Origin: Hoeflea prorocentri
GTDB taxonomy: Bacteria; Pseudomonadota; Alphaproteobacteria; Rhizobiales; Rhizobiaceae
Length of the DNA stretch: 64,000 bases
Reading direction: 5' to 3'
Assembly (NCBI RefSeq): GCF_027944115.1
Contig: NZ_JAPJZI010000001.1
Coordinates: 2,232,001-2,296,000, forward strand
Position numbers and translations under genes: made by a program
Shown: piece by piece, positions 44,056 through 53,509 of the stretch
Numbering within the stretch: the first letter of the stretch is position 1
Layout of the letters: each line of letters starts with the position of its first letter
The notes under the pieces: model-generated
Databases searched by the model: none
Told to the model about the DNA's origin: nothing
Seen by the model: the letters and a program-made list of their open reading frames with translations, nothing else

Positions 44056-45894
44056 ATGCAGGATTTCCACCTATTGGCGACGTTCGCAATCATAGGCGCG
44101 ACTATCGTTGCCTATGCGTCGGAGCGGCTGTCTATGGAGGCTGTGTCTCTGGCGAGCCTTTCCGCGCTTTTGCTGCTGTTCGGCTTCTTTCCCTATACCA
44201 GTGGCGAGGGCGTCGAACTGACACCGAGCCGGCTGCTTGCAGGCTTTTCAGACCCTGCCCTTGCGACGGTTATCGCACTCCTGATTGTCGGGCAGGGCCT
44301 CTTTGCCACAGATGCCATTGACGGTCCGGCGCGCAGCATAGGACGGCTCGGCGGACCAAGTGGCCGGCGCGCCATATTTCTCGTCATCATAACCGCAGGG
44401 GTTCTCAGCGCGTTCCTGAACAACACTCCGGTCGTTGTGATCTTTATTCCCATCCTGACGGTGATTGCCGCGCAGCGCAGCTATCCGGGCTCAAGAGTGT
44501 TCATGCCCTTGTCCTTCATGTGCATCCTCGGCGGCATGACGACACTGCTCGGCTCGTCGACCAATCTCATCGCCGCCGGGGTCGCCGAGGACAATGGCGT
44601 CATTATCTCTTTCTTCGATCTGACAGGCATGGGGTCGATGCTGGCGGTCGTCGGCGGCCTTTACGTGCTCTTCCTGATGCCGTCCATGATGCGCGAGCGC
44701 TCTTCGGAGATCAGCCGGACGCATTCGTCCCACGGGGCGCAGTTCATCGGGGAAATTCCGGTCACCGCCGGGCATCCCTTTATCGGCCTCCAATCGAAGG
44801 CAGGCATGTTTCCTGGGCTTGTCGATCTTACACCCCGGCTCATGCACCGACGCCACGTGCCCATCCTTCCGCCATTCGAAGGTATTACGATTTCGGCCGG
44901 TGACACGCTGGTCGTCACCGGAACCCGCCGTGCCTTTTCCAAGGCACTGGCGCTTGGAAGCGCCGTTGCGGAGCCCGATGACGGCCAGGACGGGTCAGAG
45001 CTGCGCGACGACGGCGTCGAAAGCCAGCGCCCGGGTCCCGATTATCATCTGGTCGAAGCTGTGGTTGCGCCCGGCTCGCGTTTTGCCGGACGAACGATCC
45101 AGCTCTCAGGCATCCGAGCCCGTCACGGTGTTTCGGTCTTCGGGGTTCAGCGCAAGAGCCGCATGGCGCGTATGCCGCTTTCGGAAATCCGGCTTGAGCC
45201 CGGCGACACCATATTGCTGGGCGGAAACTACGAACAGATCATACAGCTGCGCGGCGATCACGACCTGCTCCTTCTGGAACATTCCGCCGAACCGGTGCCT
45301 CAAAGCCGCAAGGCGGTCTTCGCTTTTTCCATCTTCATCGCCATCATATTGCTTTCGGCCTTTGAAATCCTGCCTATCGTGGTCAGTGCGATTACGGGTG
45401 CGGTGCTGATGCTCGCTCTTGGATGTCTGACTATCTATCAGGCAGCGCGCGCTTTCGACCGGCAGGTTTTTCTGCTGGTCGGCTCGTCTATCGGTCTGGC
45501 GACAGCGCTGCAGGCAACCGGCGGCGCGTCTCTGATCGCCGACACAACGGTCGCAGCGCTCATGGGTGCACCGGTGCCCGTTGTCTTGTCCGTCCTGTTC
45601 ATTGTGATGGCCGTTGTCACCAACATATTGAGCAACAACGCGACCGCTGTTCTCTTCATGCCCATTGCGCTCGGCGTTGCCGATCGTCTTGGGGCCTCCC
45701 AGGAGGCGTTCGTGGCGGCAGTCATCTTTGCTGCCAACGCCAGTTTTGCCACCCCTATCGGATATCAGACCAACCTTCTTGTCATGGGGCCTGGACATTA
45801 CGGCTTCCGCGATTACCTGCGTGCGGGCGCACCGTTGGTCCTGATCATCTGGTTGACATTTTCGTTTCTTGCGCCGTGGTATTATGGATTATAG
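44056..45894 (+). CDS. SLC13/CitT-type permease with two TrkA-C domains
   Basis: 612 residues. Two transport halves (about 1-210 and 410-610, together about eleven to twelve helices) hold the SLC13 signatures FLNNTPVVVIFIPIL and LLGSSTNLIAAGV in the first and ILSNNATAVLFMPIAL in the second. In between lie two RCK_C/TrkA-C domains (about 225-300 and 330-400: HLVEAVVAPGSRFAGRTI and LEPGDTILLGG). It should import an anion such as a dicarboxylate or sulfate; which one is not readable. Confidence 0.93.
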   Translation: MQDFHLLATFAIIGATIVAYASERLSMEAVSLASLSALLLLFGFFPYTSGEGVELTPSRLLAGFSDPALATVIALLIVGQGLFATDAIDGPARSIGRLGGPSGRRAIFLVIITAGVLSAFLNNTPVVVIFIPILTVIAAQRSYPGSRVFMPLSFMCILGGMTTLLGSSTNLIAAGVAEDNGVIISFFDLTGMGSMLAVVGGLYVLFLMPSMMRERSSEISRTHSSHGAQFIGEIPVTAGHPFIGLQSKAGMFPGLVDLTPRLMHRRHVPILPPFEGITISAGDTLVVTGTRRAFSKALALGSAVAEPDDGQDGSELRDDGVESQRPGPDYHLVEAVVAPGSRFAGRTIQLSGIRARHGVSVFGVQRKSRMARMPLSEIRLEPGDTILLGGNYEQIIQLRGDHDLLLLEHSAEPVPQSRKAVFAFSIFIAIILLSAFEILPIVVSAITGAVLMLALGCLTIYQAARAFDRQVFLLVGSSIGLATALQATGGASLIADTTVAALMGAPVPVVLSVLFIVMAVVTNILSNNATAVLFMPIALGVADRLGASQEAFVAAVIFAANASFATPIGYQTNLLVMGPGHYGFRDYLRAGAPLVLIIWLTFSFLAPWYYGL

Positions 45895-45922
45895 TTTCGG
45901 CAACAGGAATCATTTGCCATAG

Positions 45923-46672
45923 ATGACCAATCAACCCGTCCATTCCCCGCAGTTTTTCCTGACTGCACCCTCACCCTGTCCATATCTGGATGGGCAGTTT
46001 GAGCGGAAGGTGTTCACGCATCTGGTCGGGGAAAAGGCCGCGGAACTGAACGATCTGCTTACGCAAGGCGGTTTCAGGCGATCGCAGAACATCGCCTATC
46101 GCCCGGCCTGCGAGACCTGCAGGGCCTGCATATCCGTCAGGATCCTTGCCGGCGAGTTCAAACCCAACCGGTCCATGAAGCGCATCATCGCGCGCAATGA
46201 CGACCTTGTCGCCCAGGAATTTCCGGCAGAGCCTTCCAGTGAGCAATATTCGCTGTTTCGCGGCTATCTCGACGCCCGTCACCAGGAAGGCGGCATGTCG
46301 GACATGACCGTGCTCGACTATGCGATGATGGTCGAGGATACCCATGTGCCGACGCGGGTCATCGAATACCGGATCGGCGCGGACGGTCTTGATGGCGATG
46401 ACAGCGAGCGCGGCAAGCTGATCGCCGTGGCGCTCAGCGATCTGATGGGCGATGGTTTATCAATGGTCTATTCCTTCTTCGATCCGGACTATTCGGACCG
46501 GTCGCTCGGCACCTATATGATCCTCGATCACATCGTGCGGGCGCAGGACAGAGGCCTGCCGCATGTCTATCTCGGCTACTGGGTCGCCGGTTCAAGCAAG
46601 ATGGATTACAAGACCCGCTTCCTGCCGCAGGAACACCTCATGTCCGGCGGCTGGGAACGCTACGAGGGCTGA
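45923..46672 (+). CDS. bpt: aspartate/glutamate leucyltransferase (Ate/Bpt)
   Basis: 249 residues, the bacterial protein transferase that adds Leu to N-terminal Asp or Glu for ClpAP-mediated decay (N-end rule). Clear motifs: [17 protein letters not shown], the [18 protein letters not shown] zinc/cysteine line and [15 protein letters not shown]. Length is normal. It lies 28 bp after the permease stop; the position after RDD is standard for Rhizobiales. Confidence 0.95.
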   Translation: MTNQPVHSPQFFLTAPSPCPYLDGQFERKVFTHLVGEKAAELNDLLTQGGFRRSQNIAYRPACETCRACISVRILAGEFKPNRSMKRIIARNDDLVAQEFPAEPSSEQYSLFRGYLDARHQEGGMSDMTVLDYAMMVEDTHVPTRVIEYRIGADGLDGDDSERGKLIAVALSDLMGDGLSMVYSFFDPDYSDRSLGTYMILDHIVRAQDRGLPHVYLGYWVAGSSKMDYKTRFLPQEHLMSGGWERYEG

Positions 46673-46709
46673 CCTGCCCGATGCTTGCGGCCCTGCACAT
46701 CCGCCCGGA

Positions 46710-47078
46710 TCATTGTGGCTCGCCGATCTCGATAATGTGCCGGTCCGGGTCATGGAACCGGAAAACCCGCTGCCCCCATCCCTGCATTTGCACCGGATGG
46801 ATGAGATCGACCTTTTTGCCTATATCGGCAAATGTTGCGTCCAGATCTTCAACCTCGAAATAAAGAACCAGATTATCCCGCCCGAATGGCTCCGTGGGTT
46901 TTGAGGTCCGTCCGAATACGCTGCGCAGAAGAGATGCGCCCTCATGGATTGCAAAGCCATTGTCAAACCGGACGAAATCACCGTGATCTTCTACGATCTC
47001 CAGGCCAAGCACCTGCGTGTAGAACCTGCGTGAGCGGTCCATGTCGGCCACGAACGGCAGCGGATTGACAAACCTCAT
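46710..47078 (-). CDS. VOC-family (glyoxalase-like) protein
   Basis: 122 residues starting at MRFVNPLPFVADM. A single vicinal-oxygen-chelate domain: DRSRRFYTQVLGLEIVEDHG at the start and FRFHDPDRHIIEIGEP at the end, with Glu as metal ligand. It could be a bleomycin-resistance-like, glyoxalase-like or dioxygenase-like protein; substrate unknown. About 65 codons of upstream open frame overlap the quinone oxidoreductase gene, so the shorter start is chosen. 23 bp after that gene, same strand. Confidence 0.85.
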   Translation of the reverse strand: MRFVNPLPFVADMDRSRRFYTQVLGLEIVEDHGDFVRFDNGFAIHEGASLLRSVFGRTSKPTEPFGRDNLVLYFEVEDLDATFADIGKKVDLIHPVQMQGWGQRVFRFHDPDRHIIEIGEPQ

Positions 47079-47101
47079 GAGCGTCTTGCCGCCTACACCA
47101 T

Positions 47102-48076
47102 CTACGGAACCAGAACGACCTTTCCCGCATTGCCCGATCCCACAACGGCGACATGGGCGTCGGCGGCGTCGGCAAGGCTGAATGTCCTGCCTACAATCGG
47201 CCGAAGCGCCCCTTCGGCAATCCAGGCCATGATATCCGTCATCATCACCGAAACCTGCTCGGGCGTGGCGTTCCACAGCATGATGCCGCGGATATCAAGT
47301 TCCTTCATCATGGTCAGCCGTGGATTGATGGTAATCTCGCCGCGATTGCCGATGACCATGATCCTGCCCGACATGGCTGCCAGATCCAGATCTGCCGCCA
47401 GGTTCTCATTGGCAAGCATTTCGAGGATCAGATCCGGCCCCCCACCGTCCGTGGCGGCACGCACCTCGTCAAGGTATCCGTCTTCGTTGTGATTAACGAC
47501 CACATCCGCGCCTTCACGGCGCACGAGTTCCTCGCCTTCCGCCGAGCCGGCGCTTCCGATTACTCTCAGACCTGCGCGCTTGGCAACCTGAATTGACGCG
47601 GTTCCGACTGAACCGCTGGCGCCGTGGATGAAAACGGTTTCGCCGGCCTTCGCACCGCCGCGCTCGAACAGCGCATAGTGGGCAGTTGGGTAAGAAACGC
47701 CAAAGGTCGCGGCCTGCTCGAATGACACACCGTCGGGAAGCGCCAGAACATTTTCCTGTGGCCGTTTGACTTTTTCGGCGTAGCAGCCGGTAAAATCGAA
47801 CCCCATGGCGGTCCCGACAAACACCCTGTCACCGGCGGCGAATTTTTCGACACCCGCACCCACGGCTGACACGATGCCGGCGGCGTCACCACCGGGAATG
47901 CACGGCAAATCCGGCTTCACACGATAGGTTCCGCTCCGCATATAGGTGTCGGCCGGATTAACACCTGCCGCTTTGACATCGATCACAACCTCACCCGGAC
48001 CGGGAACCGGATCGTCCACCTCGTCAAGCTGGAGTACTTCCGGGCCACCAAACCGGTGCATTCGGATCGCTTTCAT
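47102..48076 (-). CDS. zinc-free MDR-type NADPH:quinone oxidoreductase
   Basis: 324 residues from MKAIRMHRFGG. GroES-like domain (about 1-115) and a Rossmann domain (about 125-260) with VFIHGASGSVGTASIQVAK. The zinc-binding Cys set of alcohol dehydrogenases is missing, as in quinone oxidoreductases (QOR/Qor2). Reduces quinones or enones with NADPH. Cotranscribed with the VOC gene. Confidence 0.9.
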   Translation of the reverse strand: MKAIRMHRFGGPEVLQLDEVDDPVPGPGEVVIDVKAAGVNPADTYMRSGTYRVKPDLPCIPGGDAAGIVSAVGAGVEKFAAGDRVFVGTAMGFDFTGCYAEKVKRPQENVLALPDGVSFEQAATFGVSYPTAHYALFERGGAKAGETVFIHGASGSVGTASIQVAKRAGLRVIGSAGSAEGEELVRREGADVVVNHNEDGYLDEVRAATDGGGPDLILEMLANENLAADLDLAAMSGRIMVIGNRGEITINPRLTMMKELDIRGIMLWNATPEQVSVMMTDIMAWIAEGALRPIVGRTFSLADAADAHVAVVGSGNAGKVVLVP

Positions 48077-48197
48077 TGATCGGGCCTCCATCGACACTGA
48101 GTTCGGCCAGAACAGGCGGCCGTGTGATCCGGAAAGGTAAAGTTCCCACTTTCCGTGTCAACCGATTGATATTGTGTCTTTAGAGGAAAGCTTCTGC

Positions 48198-48255
48198 AAA
48201 AAAAGGTGGCCTGGCTCACCCGATCCGGCGGGAAGTTGCCGGGAGCCAAGCCACC
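48198..48255 (-). terminator. intrinsic terminator of the NitT/TauT-type ABC operon
   Basis: GGTGGC/GCCACC and GGCTC/GAGCC arms pair with small mismatches; on the minus strand the stem ends in a run of seven T. It lies 26 bp beyond the ATPase stop. Confidence 0.78.
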
Positions 48256-48280
48256 AAAGCGCAATTGCGGGGTCGCGCAA

Positions 48281-49036
48281 TTAGTGATCCAACATGCCCC
48301 ACAATTTGCGTTTTACCTGGATGAATTCATCCGTCAGCCGCATATCCGGTGTCCTTGGACGCACGAGACTGACATCCTCGATATGGTGGATACGGCCCGG
48401 CCTGGCGGACATGACGATAATCTTGTCTGCCAGAAAAATCGCCTCCTCCAGATCATGGGTAACGAATACAACCGTTTTTCTGGACTGGGACCACGTATCC
48501 AGGAGATCGTCCTGCATGCGCTCCTTTGTCTGGGCATCCAACGCGCCGAACGGTTCATCCATGAGAAGGATATCCGGATCATTGGCATAAACACGGCCGA
48601 TATCGACGCGCTTGCGCATGCCGCCCGAAAGTTCGCGCGGCCATCGGTCTTCAAAACCGGCAAGCCCCACCATCTTCACCCATTTTTCTTCGATCTCGCG
48701 CTGTTGCGCTTTGCTGGCACCACGAAGGCGCGGACCGTAGGAGATATTGCGCGCGACGGTCATCCAAGGGAATACGGCATCCTGTTGGAAAACCATCCCG
48801 CGCCTCTGGTCTGTACCCTTGATGACCTCGCCATCAAGCGTCATCTGACCATCTGAGGGCTCAAACAGTCCGGCCATCATTTTCAGCAGCGTCGACTTTC
48901 CGCATCCTGACGTTCCGACGATAGCATTGAAACTGCCGGACTCGAATGTCAGGTTGATACCTTCCAGAACGGTCAATGCCGCGGGCGTGCCCTTCCCGAA
49001 TGTATGAGAAAGGTCTTCAACACGTATCTCAGGCAT
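48281..49036 (-). CDS. ABC transporter ATP-binding protein (nitrate/taurine family)
   Basis: 251 residues from MPEIRVEDLSHTF. Walker A GTSGCGKST, signature LSGGMRKRVDI, Walker B ILLMDEPFGALD and the switch His in VFVTHDLEEAIFL. The sequence fits the NitT/TauT/SsuB type that takes up sulfonates, nitrate or pyrimidine precursors. It overlaps the permease gene by 1 nt and is last in the SBP-permease-ATPase operon. Confidence 0.93.
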   Translation of the reverse strand: MPEIRVEDLSHTFGKGTPAALTVLEGINLTFESGSFNAIVGTSGCGKSTLLKMMAGLFEPSDGQMTLDGEVIKGTDQRRGMVFQQDAVFPWMTVARNISYGPRLRGASKAQQREIEEKWVKMVGLAGFEDRWPRELSGGMRKRVDIGRVYANDPDILLMDEPFGALDAQTKERMQDDLLDTWSQSRKTVVFVTHDLEEAIFLADKIIVMSARPGRIHHIEDVSLVRPRTPDMRLTDEFIQVKRKLWGMLDH

Positions 49037-49812
49037 TATTCCCTCGCCTCCGACCAATCCATCAACCGGGCCTGGATCACCCTGAATGTGCGATCCATAA
49101 TGAAGGCACAAAATCCGATGATAACGATGATCATCATGACCTGATCTGTGAGGAAATACCGACGTCCTTCCTGCAGCAAGAAGCCCAGGCCGTTCTGCGC
49201 CGCCAGAAGCTCGGAAGCAACGAGCGTCGTCCATGCAGCGGCAAGCGCGATGCGATAGCCGGTGATGATGAACGGTGTCGCCGCCGGAATGGCCACGGTC
49301 CGGAATATCTGAAACCGCGATGCGCCCATTGTCGAGGCGGCGTCCACATAGACCTGAGGGACGTTCTTCATGCCTGCAACAACATTGACCACACACACCA
49401 TGAAGCAGGCGATCGTGATGATGAGAACACGGCTGAATTCTTCAATGCCGAACCAGATGATGATAATCGGGATATAGGCAAGCGGCGGTATCGGGCGCAG
49501 GGCTTCGATGAGCGGATCAAACAGATATTCTATCTTATCGTACCAACCGATCAGGCAGCCGAGGATCAACGCCAGTGACGTTCCGATGAAAAAGCCCATG
49601 AAGATTCTGAACAAGCTAGCCACGAGCGCCGAAAACAGACTGCCGGACTCGATGTTGGCCACAAAGGACGTATAGATATCGGCCAGTGGCGGAAGCAAAG
49701 CCGGATTGTTGTCCGGCCTGTTGGTCACCAGAATGTAGGCGATGAATACGATTGCTACTGAAAGGGCGCCCAAAAACAGGCGCCCCGTCAGGAATTTCGC
49801 TACAGCGTCCAT
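49036..49812 (-). CDS. ABC transporter permease (nitrate/taurine family)
   Basis: 258 residues with six membrane helices and the EAA loop ASTMGASRFQIFRTVAIPAATPFI. It pairs with the ATPase downstream. 8 bp after the binding-protein stop; 1-nt overlap with the ATPase start. Confidence 0.92.
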   Translation of the reverse strand: MDAVAKFLTGRLFLGALSVAIVFIAYILVTNRPDNNPALLPPLADIYTSFVANIESGSLFSALVASLFRIFMGFFIGTSLALILGCLIGWYDKIEYLFDPLIEALRPIPPLAYIPIIIIWFGIEEFSRVLIITIACFMVCVVNVVAGMKNVPQVYVDAASTMGASRFQIFRTVAIPAATPFIITGYRIALAAAWTTLVASELLAAQNGLGFLLQEGRRYFLTDQVMMIIVIIGFCAFIMDRTFRVIQARLMDWSEARE

Positions 49813-49820
49813 GATGCGTA

Positions 49821-50864
49821 TCAGATCTGCTTGACAATCTGATCGGTAACAAGGGCGTCAACGTCTGGCATGGAATCGAGCTTGCCTTTGTTCACAAGGA
49901 ACTCGGCCTGAACCCTTGCCGAGTTCAACAACAGCCCTTTGGCGAACAGGTCCTTGATCTCGGCGGTGTCGAGATAACCCCAACCATTGAAGATCTCGGC
50001 CACCTGCGGGCGTGTCACCTTGGCATTGCCCATGCCCTGCTGCCAACGCAACATGGCGTCAATGGCCTTGTCGTTTTCATTTCTCTGCAACGCAACTGTC
50101 GGGCCATGGAATGCCGCCACGAGATCAACCAGCATCTCTTCGTTGGCATCCATATATGGCTGGGTCGTCATGATGACGTCCATGATGCTCGGGAAGTTCT
50201 CCGGCAATTTTCCGCCATCGACGGTCATCACTGCATCGGGACGCGCTTCGAAGATAAGCGCACGTGACGTGGCGAGCGGCACACAGGCATCAACCGCGCC
50301 GGCAACAAAGGCAGCCTGACCTTCAATCGGCTCCATGTTGACGCGTGTGATGGGCATGTCCGACAGCCCGGCCGAGGCAAGCGCTGAATCGAGGAAGAAG
50401 TCGAAGTTCGAACCGGAGGTCACGGCAATGCGCTTGCCTTCAAGATCTTCAATCGAGTTCAGGCCCGGTGCGCCGACGACGACGAACAAGGGCGTCGCGT
50501 CCCCGCAAACAGAAAACTCCCGAAAATCAGCCACATTGCGTGCCATCGCGGCCAAGGGCGGGACAGAACCGACTGTCAAAACGTCGATGCTGCCGCCGAC
50601 CATGGCCTCGATGCCGGGAGGTCCTGACGGAAACACTTTGATATCGAGCTCGATGTCGCGCTCGGCGAGAAAGCCCTGATCCTGGGCCAGCCAATACATG
50701 CCAAACGAATATGCAGGAATGATCCCGAATTTGATTTTACGTTTTGCGGCCTGAGCCGGCTTCACGAAGAAATGCGGTGTCGCCAATACGGCAGAAGCAC
50801 CGACGGCGCCTTTCAGAACGGTTCTTCTGTTAAGCGGCCTGGATGTCACTGTCTTGGATTTCAT
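49821..50864 (-). CDS. Tat-exported ABC substrate-binding protein (NMT1/TauA type)
   Basis: 347 residues. The N-terminus LNRRTVLKGAVGASAV is a Tat signal, not Sec. The mature part fits the NMT1/SsuA/TauA class II binding proteins (GIIPAYSFGMYWLAQDQGFLAERDIELD at the start, quoted here only in part by position 45-70). With a sulfatase gene divergent from it, the ligand may be a sulfate ester or sulfonate. A TTGACA promoter lies upstream at 50916-50944. Confidence 0.9.
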   Translation of the reverse strand: MKSKTVTSRPLNRRTVLKGAVGASAVLATPHFFVKPAQAAKRKIKFGIIPAYSFGMYWLAQDQGFLAERDIELDIKVFPSGPPGIEAMVGGSIDVLTVGSVPPLAAMARNVADFREFSVCGDATPLFVVVGAPGLNSIEDLEGKRIAVTSGSNFDFFLDSALASAGLSDMPITRVNMEPIEGQAAFVAGAVDACVPLATSRALIFEARPDAVMTVDGGKLPENFPSIMDVIMTTQPYMDANEEMLVDLVAAFHGPTVALQRNENDKAIDAMLRWQQGMGNAKVTRPQVAEIFNGWGYLDTAEIKDLFAKGLLLNSARVQAEFLVNKGKLDSMPDVDALVTDQIVKQI

Positions 50865-50915
50865 TTGTCGTTCCTCCCTATTGGACCGAGGATCCCAATC
50901 TCAGCTCACTCCTAA

Positions 50916-50944
50916 ACGGTAGGTCGAAAATCACGGGTTGTCAA
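50916..50944 (-). promoter_or_regulatory. sigma-70-type promoter of the ABC operon
   Basis: On the minus strand, TTGACA (50939-50944, full match) is 17 bp from TACCGT (50916-50921, 3/6 match). It is 52 bp before the binding-protein start. The inverted repeat at 50945-50961 adjoins the -35. Confidence 0.55.
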
Positions 50945-50961
50945 TTTAGTAGTTACTAGAA
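50945..50961. promoter_or_regulatory. operator candidate TTTAGTA-GTT-ACTAGAA
   Basis: An inverted repeat (TTTAGTA facing TACTAGA, one mismatch) with a GT-N4-AC centre (GTAGTTAC), the core pattern of many GntR-family sites. It lies between the divergent binding protein and sulfatase genes, next to the -35 of the former, and a GntR gene is at the end of the cluster. Confidence 0.45.
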
Positions 50962-51020
50962 TAAAATCACTCTCATAAAATCGTCTGCGTTTGCCAAATC
51001 CGTGCGTAAAGGAACCGCTC

Positions 51021-52526
51021 GTGAATATTATTCTCATCCTGGTCGACAGCCTGAACAAGGATTGCCTGAGCATTTACAATCCCGACACGAGGTGCCGAAC
51101 ACCGTCCATTGACGCTTTCGCGCGGAAAGGCCGGATCTTTGACAATCACTATATCGCGAGCCTTCCCTGCATGCCTGCGCGGCGAGAGATTTACTCCGGA
51201 CGGAAGGAATTTTTGTGGAGACCCTGGGGACCGCTGGAAATCTTTGATCCGCGGCTGCCGCAACTGGTCGGCGCGGCCGGTTACAATACCGGCATCGTCA
51301 CCGATCACTATCACTACTGGGAGGAAATGGCGAACGGCTACATACAGGGTTTTGCTTCGCTCAATTTCATCCGCGGCCATGAAACCGATAACTGGAAAGT
51401 GCCGAAACCCGGCGACGTTCCGGACTGGGTCAAGAAGATGTCAGAGTTCCGAGCCGCAGAGCATATGGAAAAATACTATGCGAACGTTCGGGACTTTAAG
51501 GGAGAAGAAGATTTCTTCCCCGCAAAAGTCTTCAGCAAAGCCGGCGAGTGGCTGGAAGAAAATGCCGCCTCCGGTCCCTTCTTCCTGCAGGTTGAGAGCT
51601 TTGACGTGCATGAGCCCTTTCATGTCCCGGAGCCCTATGCATCGATGTACAGCGACGGCGGCTCGGCGGCCGACTACAGTATCTGGCCTCCCTATCAGGT
51701 CTATGCGGATCTTGATGCCTTCATGGAACAGACCACGCCCGAGGAACTCGCTTTCCTCAAATCGCAATATATGGGCAAGGCCACGATGGTGGATAAATGG
51801 CTTGGTCTCTTCCTGGACAAGCTGACCACTCTTGACCTGTGGGACGACACGATGGTCATCTTCACGACAGACCATGGGCATGATCTTGGCCAGCGCGGCG
51901 TTTTCGGCAAGCAGTACCCGCACTATGACAGCCACGCCAATATCCCAATGATTGTCTGGCACCCCGATCATCAAAGCGAAGAGCGGGTTTCGGCTTTGAC
52001 ACAAACGGTTGACATATTCGCAACCGTGATCGAAGCCGCCGAGGCTCCCCTGCCCGATGAGACCCGCCACTCCAGCAGCATTCTGCCGGCGCTCGGCGGA
52101 GCACAGCACCGCGATGCGGTTCTTTACGGCACGTTTGGGCAAGGTGTTTGCATTACCGATGGGGACTGGATTCTGTTTAAATCCCCCGTCAAGGGCAAAC
52201 CGCTTTTCACCTACTCGACCATGATCAACAGGCCGCTTCTTGTGGACAACCCGGTCGACGGACGCGTCGGGAAGTTGCCGGACGCGCCAGTCGGTCAAGA
52301 CCGTTACGACCCGACGGTGCCTTTGCCGATGTGGAAAATCCCGATCGAAATCGATCCAAGGACCTATGAGAATTTTCTGTTCAACAGAAAGGACGACCCG
52401 AACCAGGATCATAACCTTTGGGACGCGGAACCGGAACAACGCGAACGGATGCTCGAACTGCTGCGGGAAAAGATCGCCCAGGAAGGTGCGCCTGCAGAAC
52501 AGCTTGAGCGTCTGGGCCTTGCCTGA
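51021..52526 (+). CDS. sulfatase of type I (formylglycine type), cytoplasmic
   Basis: 501 residues from a GTG at 51021 with AAGGA 7 nt before it; the open frame upstream is not coding. The active-site motif C50-M-P-A-R with IYSGR is the C-x-P-x-R signature whose Cys is made into formylglycine. Metal ligands include D9 (ILILVDSL) and D283/H284 (FTTDHGHDLGQRG). There is no signal peptide, so the substrate must enter the cell, which fits the transporter beside it. Sulfatase is more likely than phosphonate monoester hydrolase, but both share these motifs. Confidence 0.88.
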   Translation: MNIILILVDSLNKDCLSIYNPDTRCRTPSIDAFARKGRIFDNHYIASLPCMPARREIYSGRKEFLWRPWGPLEIFDPRLPQLVGAAGYNTGIVTDHYHYWEEMANGYIQGFASLNFIRGHETDNWKVPKPGDVPDWVKKMSEFRAAEHMEKYYANVRDFKGEEDFFPAKVFSKAGEWLEENAASGPFFLQVESFDVHEPFHVPEPYASMYSDGGSAADYSIWPPYQVYADLDAFMEQTTPEELAFLKSQYMGKATMVDKWLGLFLDKLTTLDLWDDTMVIFTTDHGHDLGQRGVFGKQYPHYDSHANIPMIVWHPDHQSEERVSALTQTVDIFATVIEAAEAPLPDETRHSSSILPALGGAQHRDAVLYGTFGQGVCITDGDWILFKSPVKGKPLFTYSTMINRPLLVDNPVDGRVGKLPDAPVGQDRYDPTVPLPMWKIPIEIDPRTYENFLFNRKDDPNQDHNLWDAEPEQRERMLELLREKIAQEGAPAEQLERLGLA

Positions 52527-52678
52527 ATGCTGATGGCTTGACCAACCCGAGCCAAGGGCTTTTAGGGACCGTCCCCTGCCCGGATTGCCGAAAGCCGAAA
52601 CAAGTCGGCGGTTGAATTGTCCGTGTGGATATCTATTGTTGGTCGAAGTCTATGTCGCAGCATGGTATGGGGGCCGGC

Positions 52679-53509
52679 ATGACAGAGAACGTTGTCTCGA
52701 TTCGCGGTCGGGGCCGTCCAAAATTCGACCAGGCGCACAAGCAGGCCGCTGACCGTTTTCAGCAGGCTTGCGGGAAGATCTCTGTTTCCAAGACGGTCAG
52801 TCTGCCCCTGTGGCGTCAGCTCGCCGAGCAACTTGAGGCTGTGATCCGGGCCGGTGAACTCGAACCGCATTCGCGCATGCCGTCCGAGGAGGCACTGAAG
52901 GAGATGTTCGGTGTCTCACGAACTGTCGTGCGCAACGCGATGCAAACGCTGGCCAATCGCGGCCTTGTCGTCAAGGTGCATCGAAAGGGCATCTTTGTCG
53001 ATGCGCCGCCGCTCGAGACGGCGTTTCTGACAAGCAATCTCAGCGTCTATGACGACATGGTCTCCAGAGGCCACCAGGTGTCGACGAATACGTTCGAATT
53101 CCAACGAGCCGAGGCCGAACAGGAAGAACGCGACGCCCTGCAACTCAAAGATGATGAAACCGTCATCCGCATTGGCCGACTCTTCTGGATGGACGAAAAG
53201 CCGATCACCTACACCCATATGACTCTGCATGGCGGGAAGCTTCCGGGCTTTGAAACACTCAACATAGAGAACCGCTCGATACTCGGCCTGATACGCGAAC
53301 GATACGGCCGCCGGTTGCGACGCTGCGAGCGCTGGTTCAGGGCCGTGATAGCGCCAGACTACGTCTGTGAAGCCATGGGCGTGGCTCCTGGAACCCCGAT
53401 GATGTGGATCGAATCCATCGCCTACGAGGCCGACAACACGCCGCTCGAGTTTTACCGGGCATATTACAATTCAGATGCAGCAAGCATGCATCTGTCTATT
53501 GTTGACTGA
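52679..53509 (+). CDS. GntR/HutC-family regulator with UTRA domain
   Basis: 276 residues. Winged helix about 35-105 (LWRQLAEQLEAVIRAGELEPHSRMPSE and VSRTVVRNAMQTLANRGLV in function) followed by a UTRA ligand domain (about 125-270). Start uncertain: the ATG at 52679 has GGGGG nearby; one at 52649 is also in frame. It is 152 bp downstream of the sulfatase and probably controls the sulfatase/ABC module, with the inverted repeat at 50945-50961 as candidate site. Confidence 0.86.
   Translation: MTENVVSIRGRGRPKFDQAHKQAADRFQQACGKISVSKTVSLPLWRQLAEQLEAVIRAGELEPHSRMPSEEALKEMFGVSRTVVRNAMQTLANRGLVVKVHRKGIFVDAPPLETAFLTSNLSVYDDMVSRGHQVSTNTFEFQRAEAEQEERDALQLKDDETVIRIGRLFWMDEKPITYTHMTLHGGKLPGFETLNIENRSILGLIRERYGRRLRRCERWFRAVIAPDYVCEAMGVAPGTPMMWIESIAYEADNTPLEFYRAYYNSDAASMHLSIVD

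Noticed and set aside
50945-50961. PadR site shared with 18524-18539 (both contain ACTAGAATAAA)
   Set aside because: Only one half matches; the PadR palindrome is not preserved, so the likeness is probably chance in AT-rich DNA.
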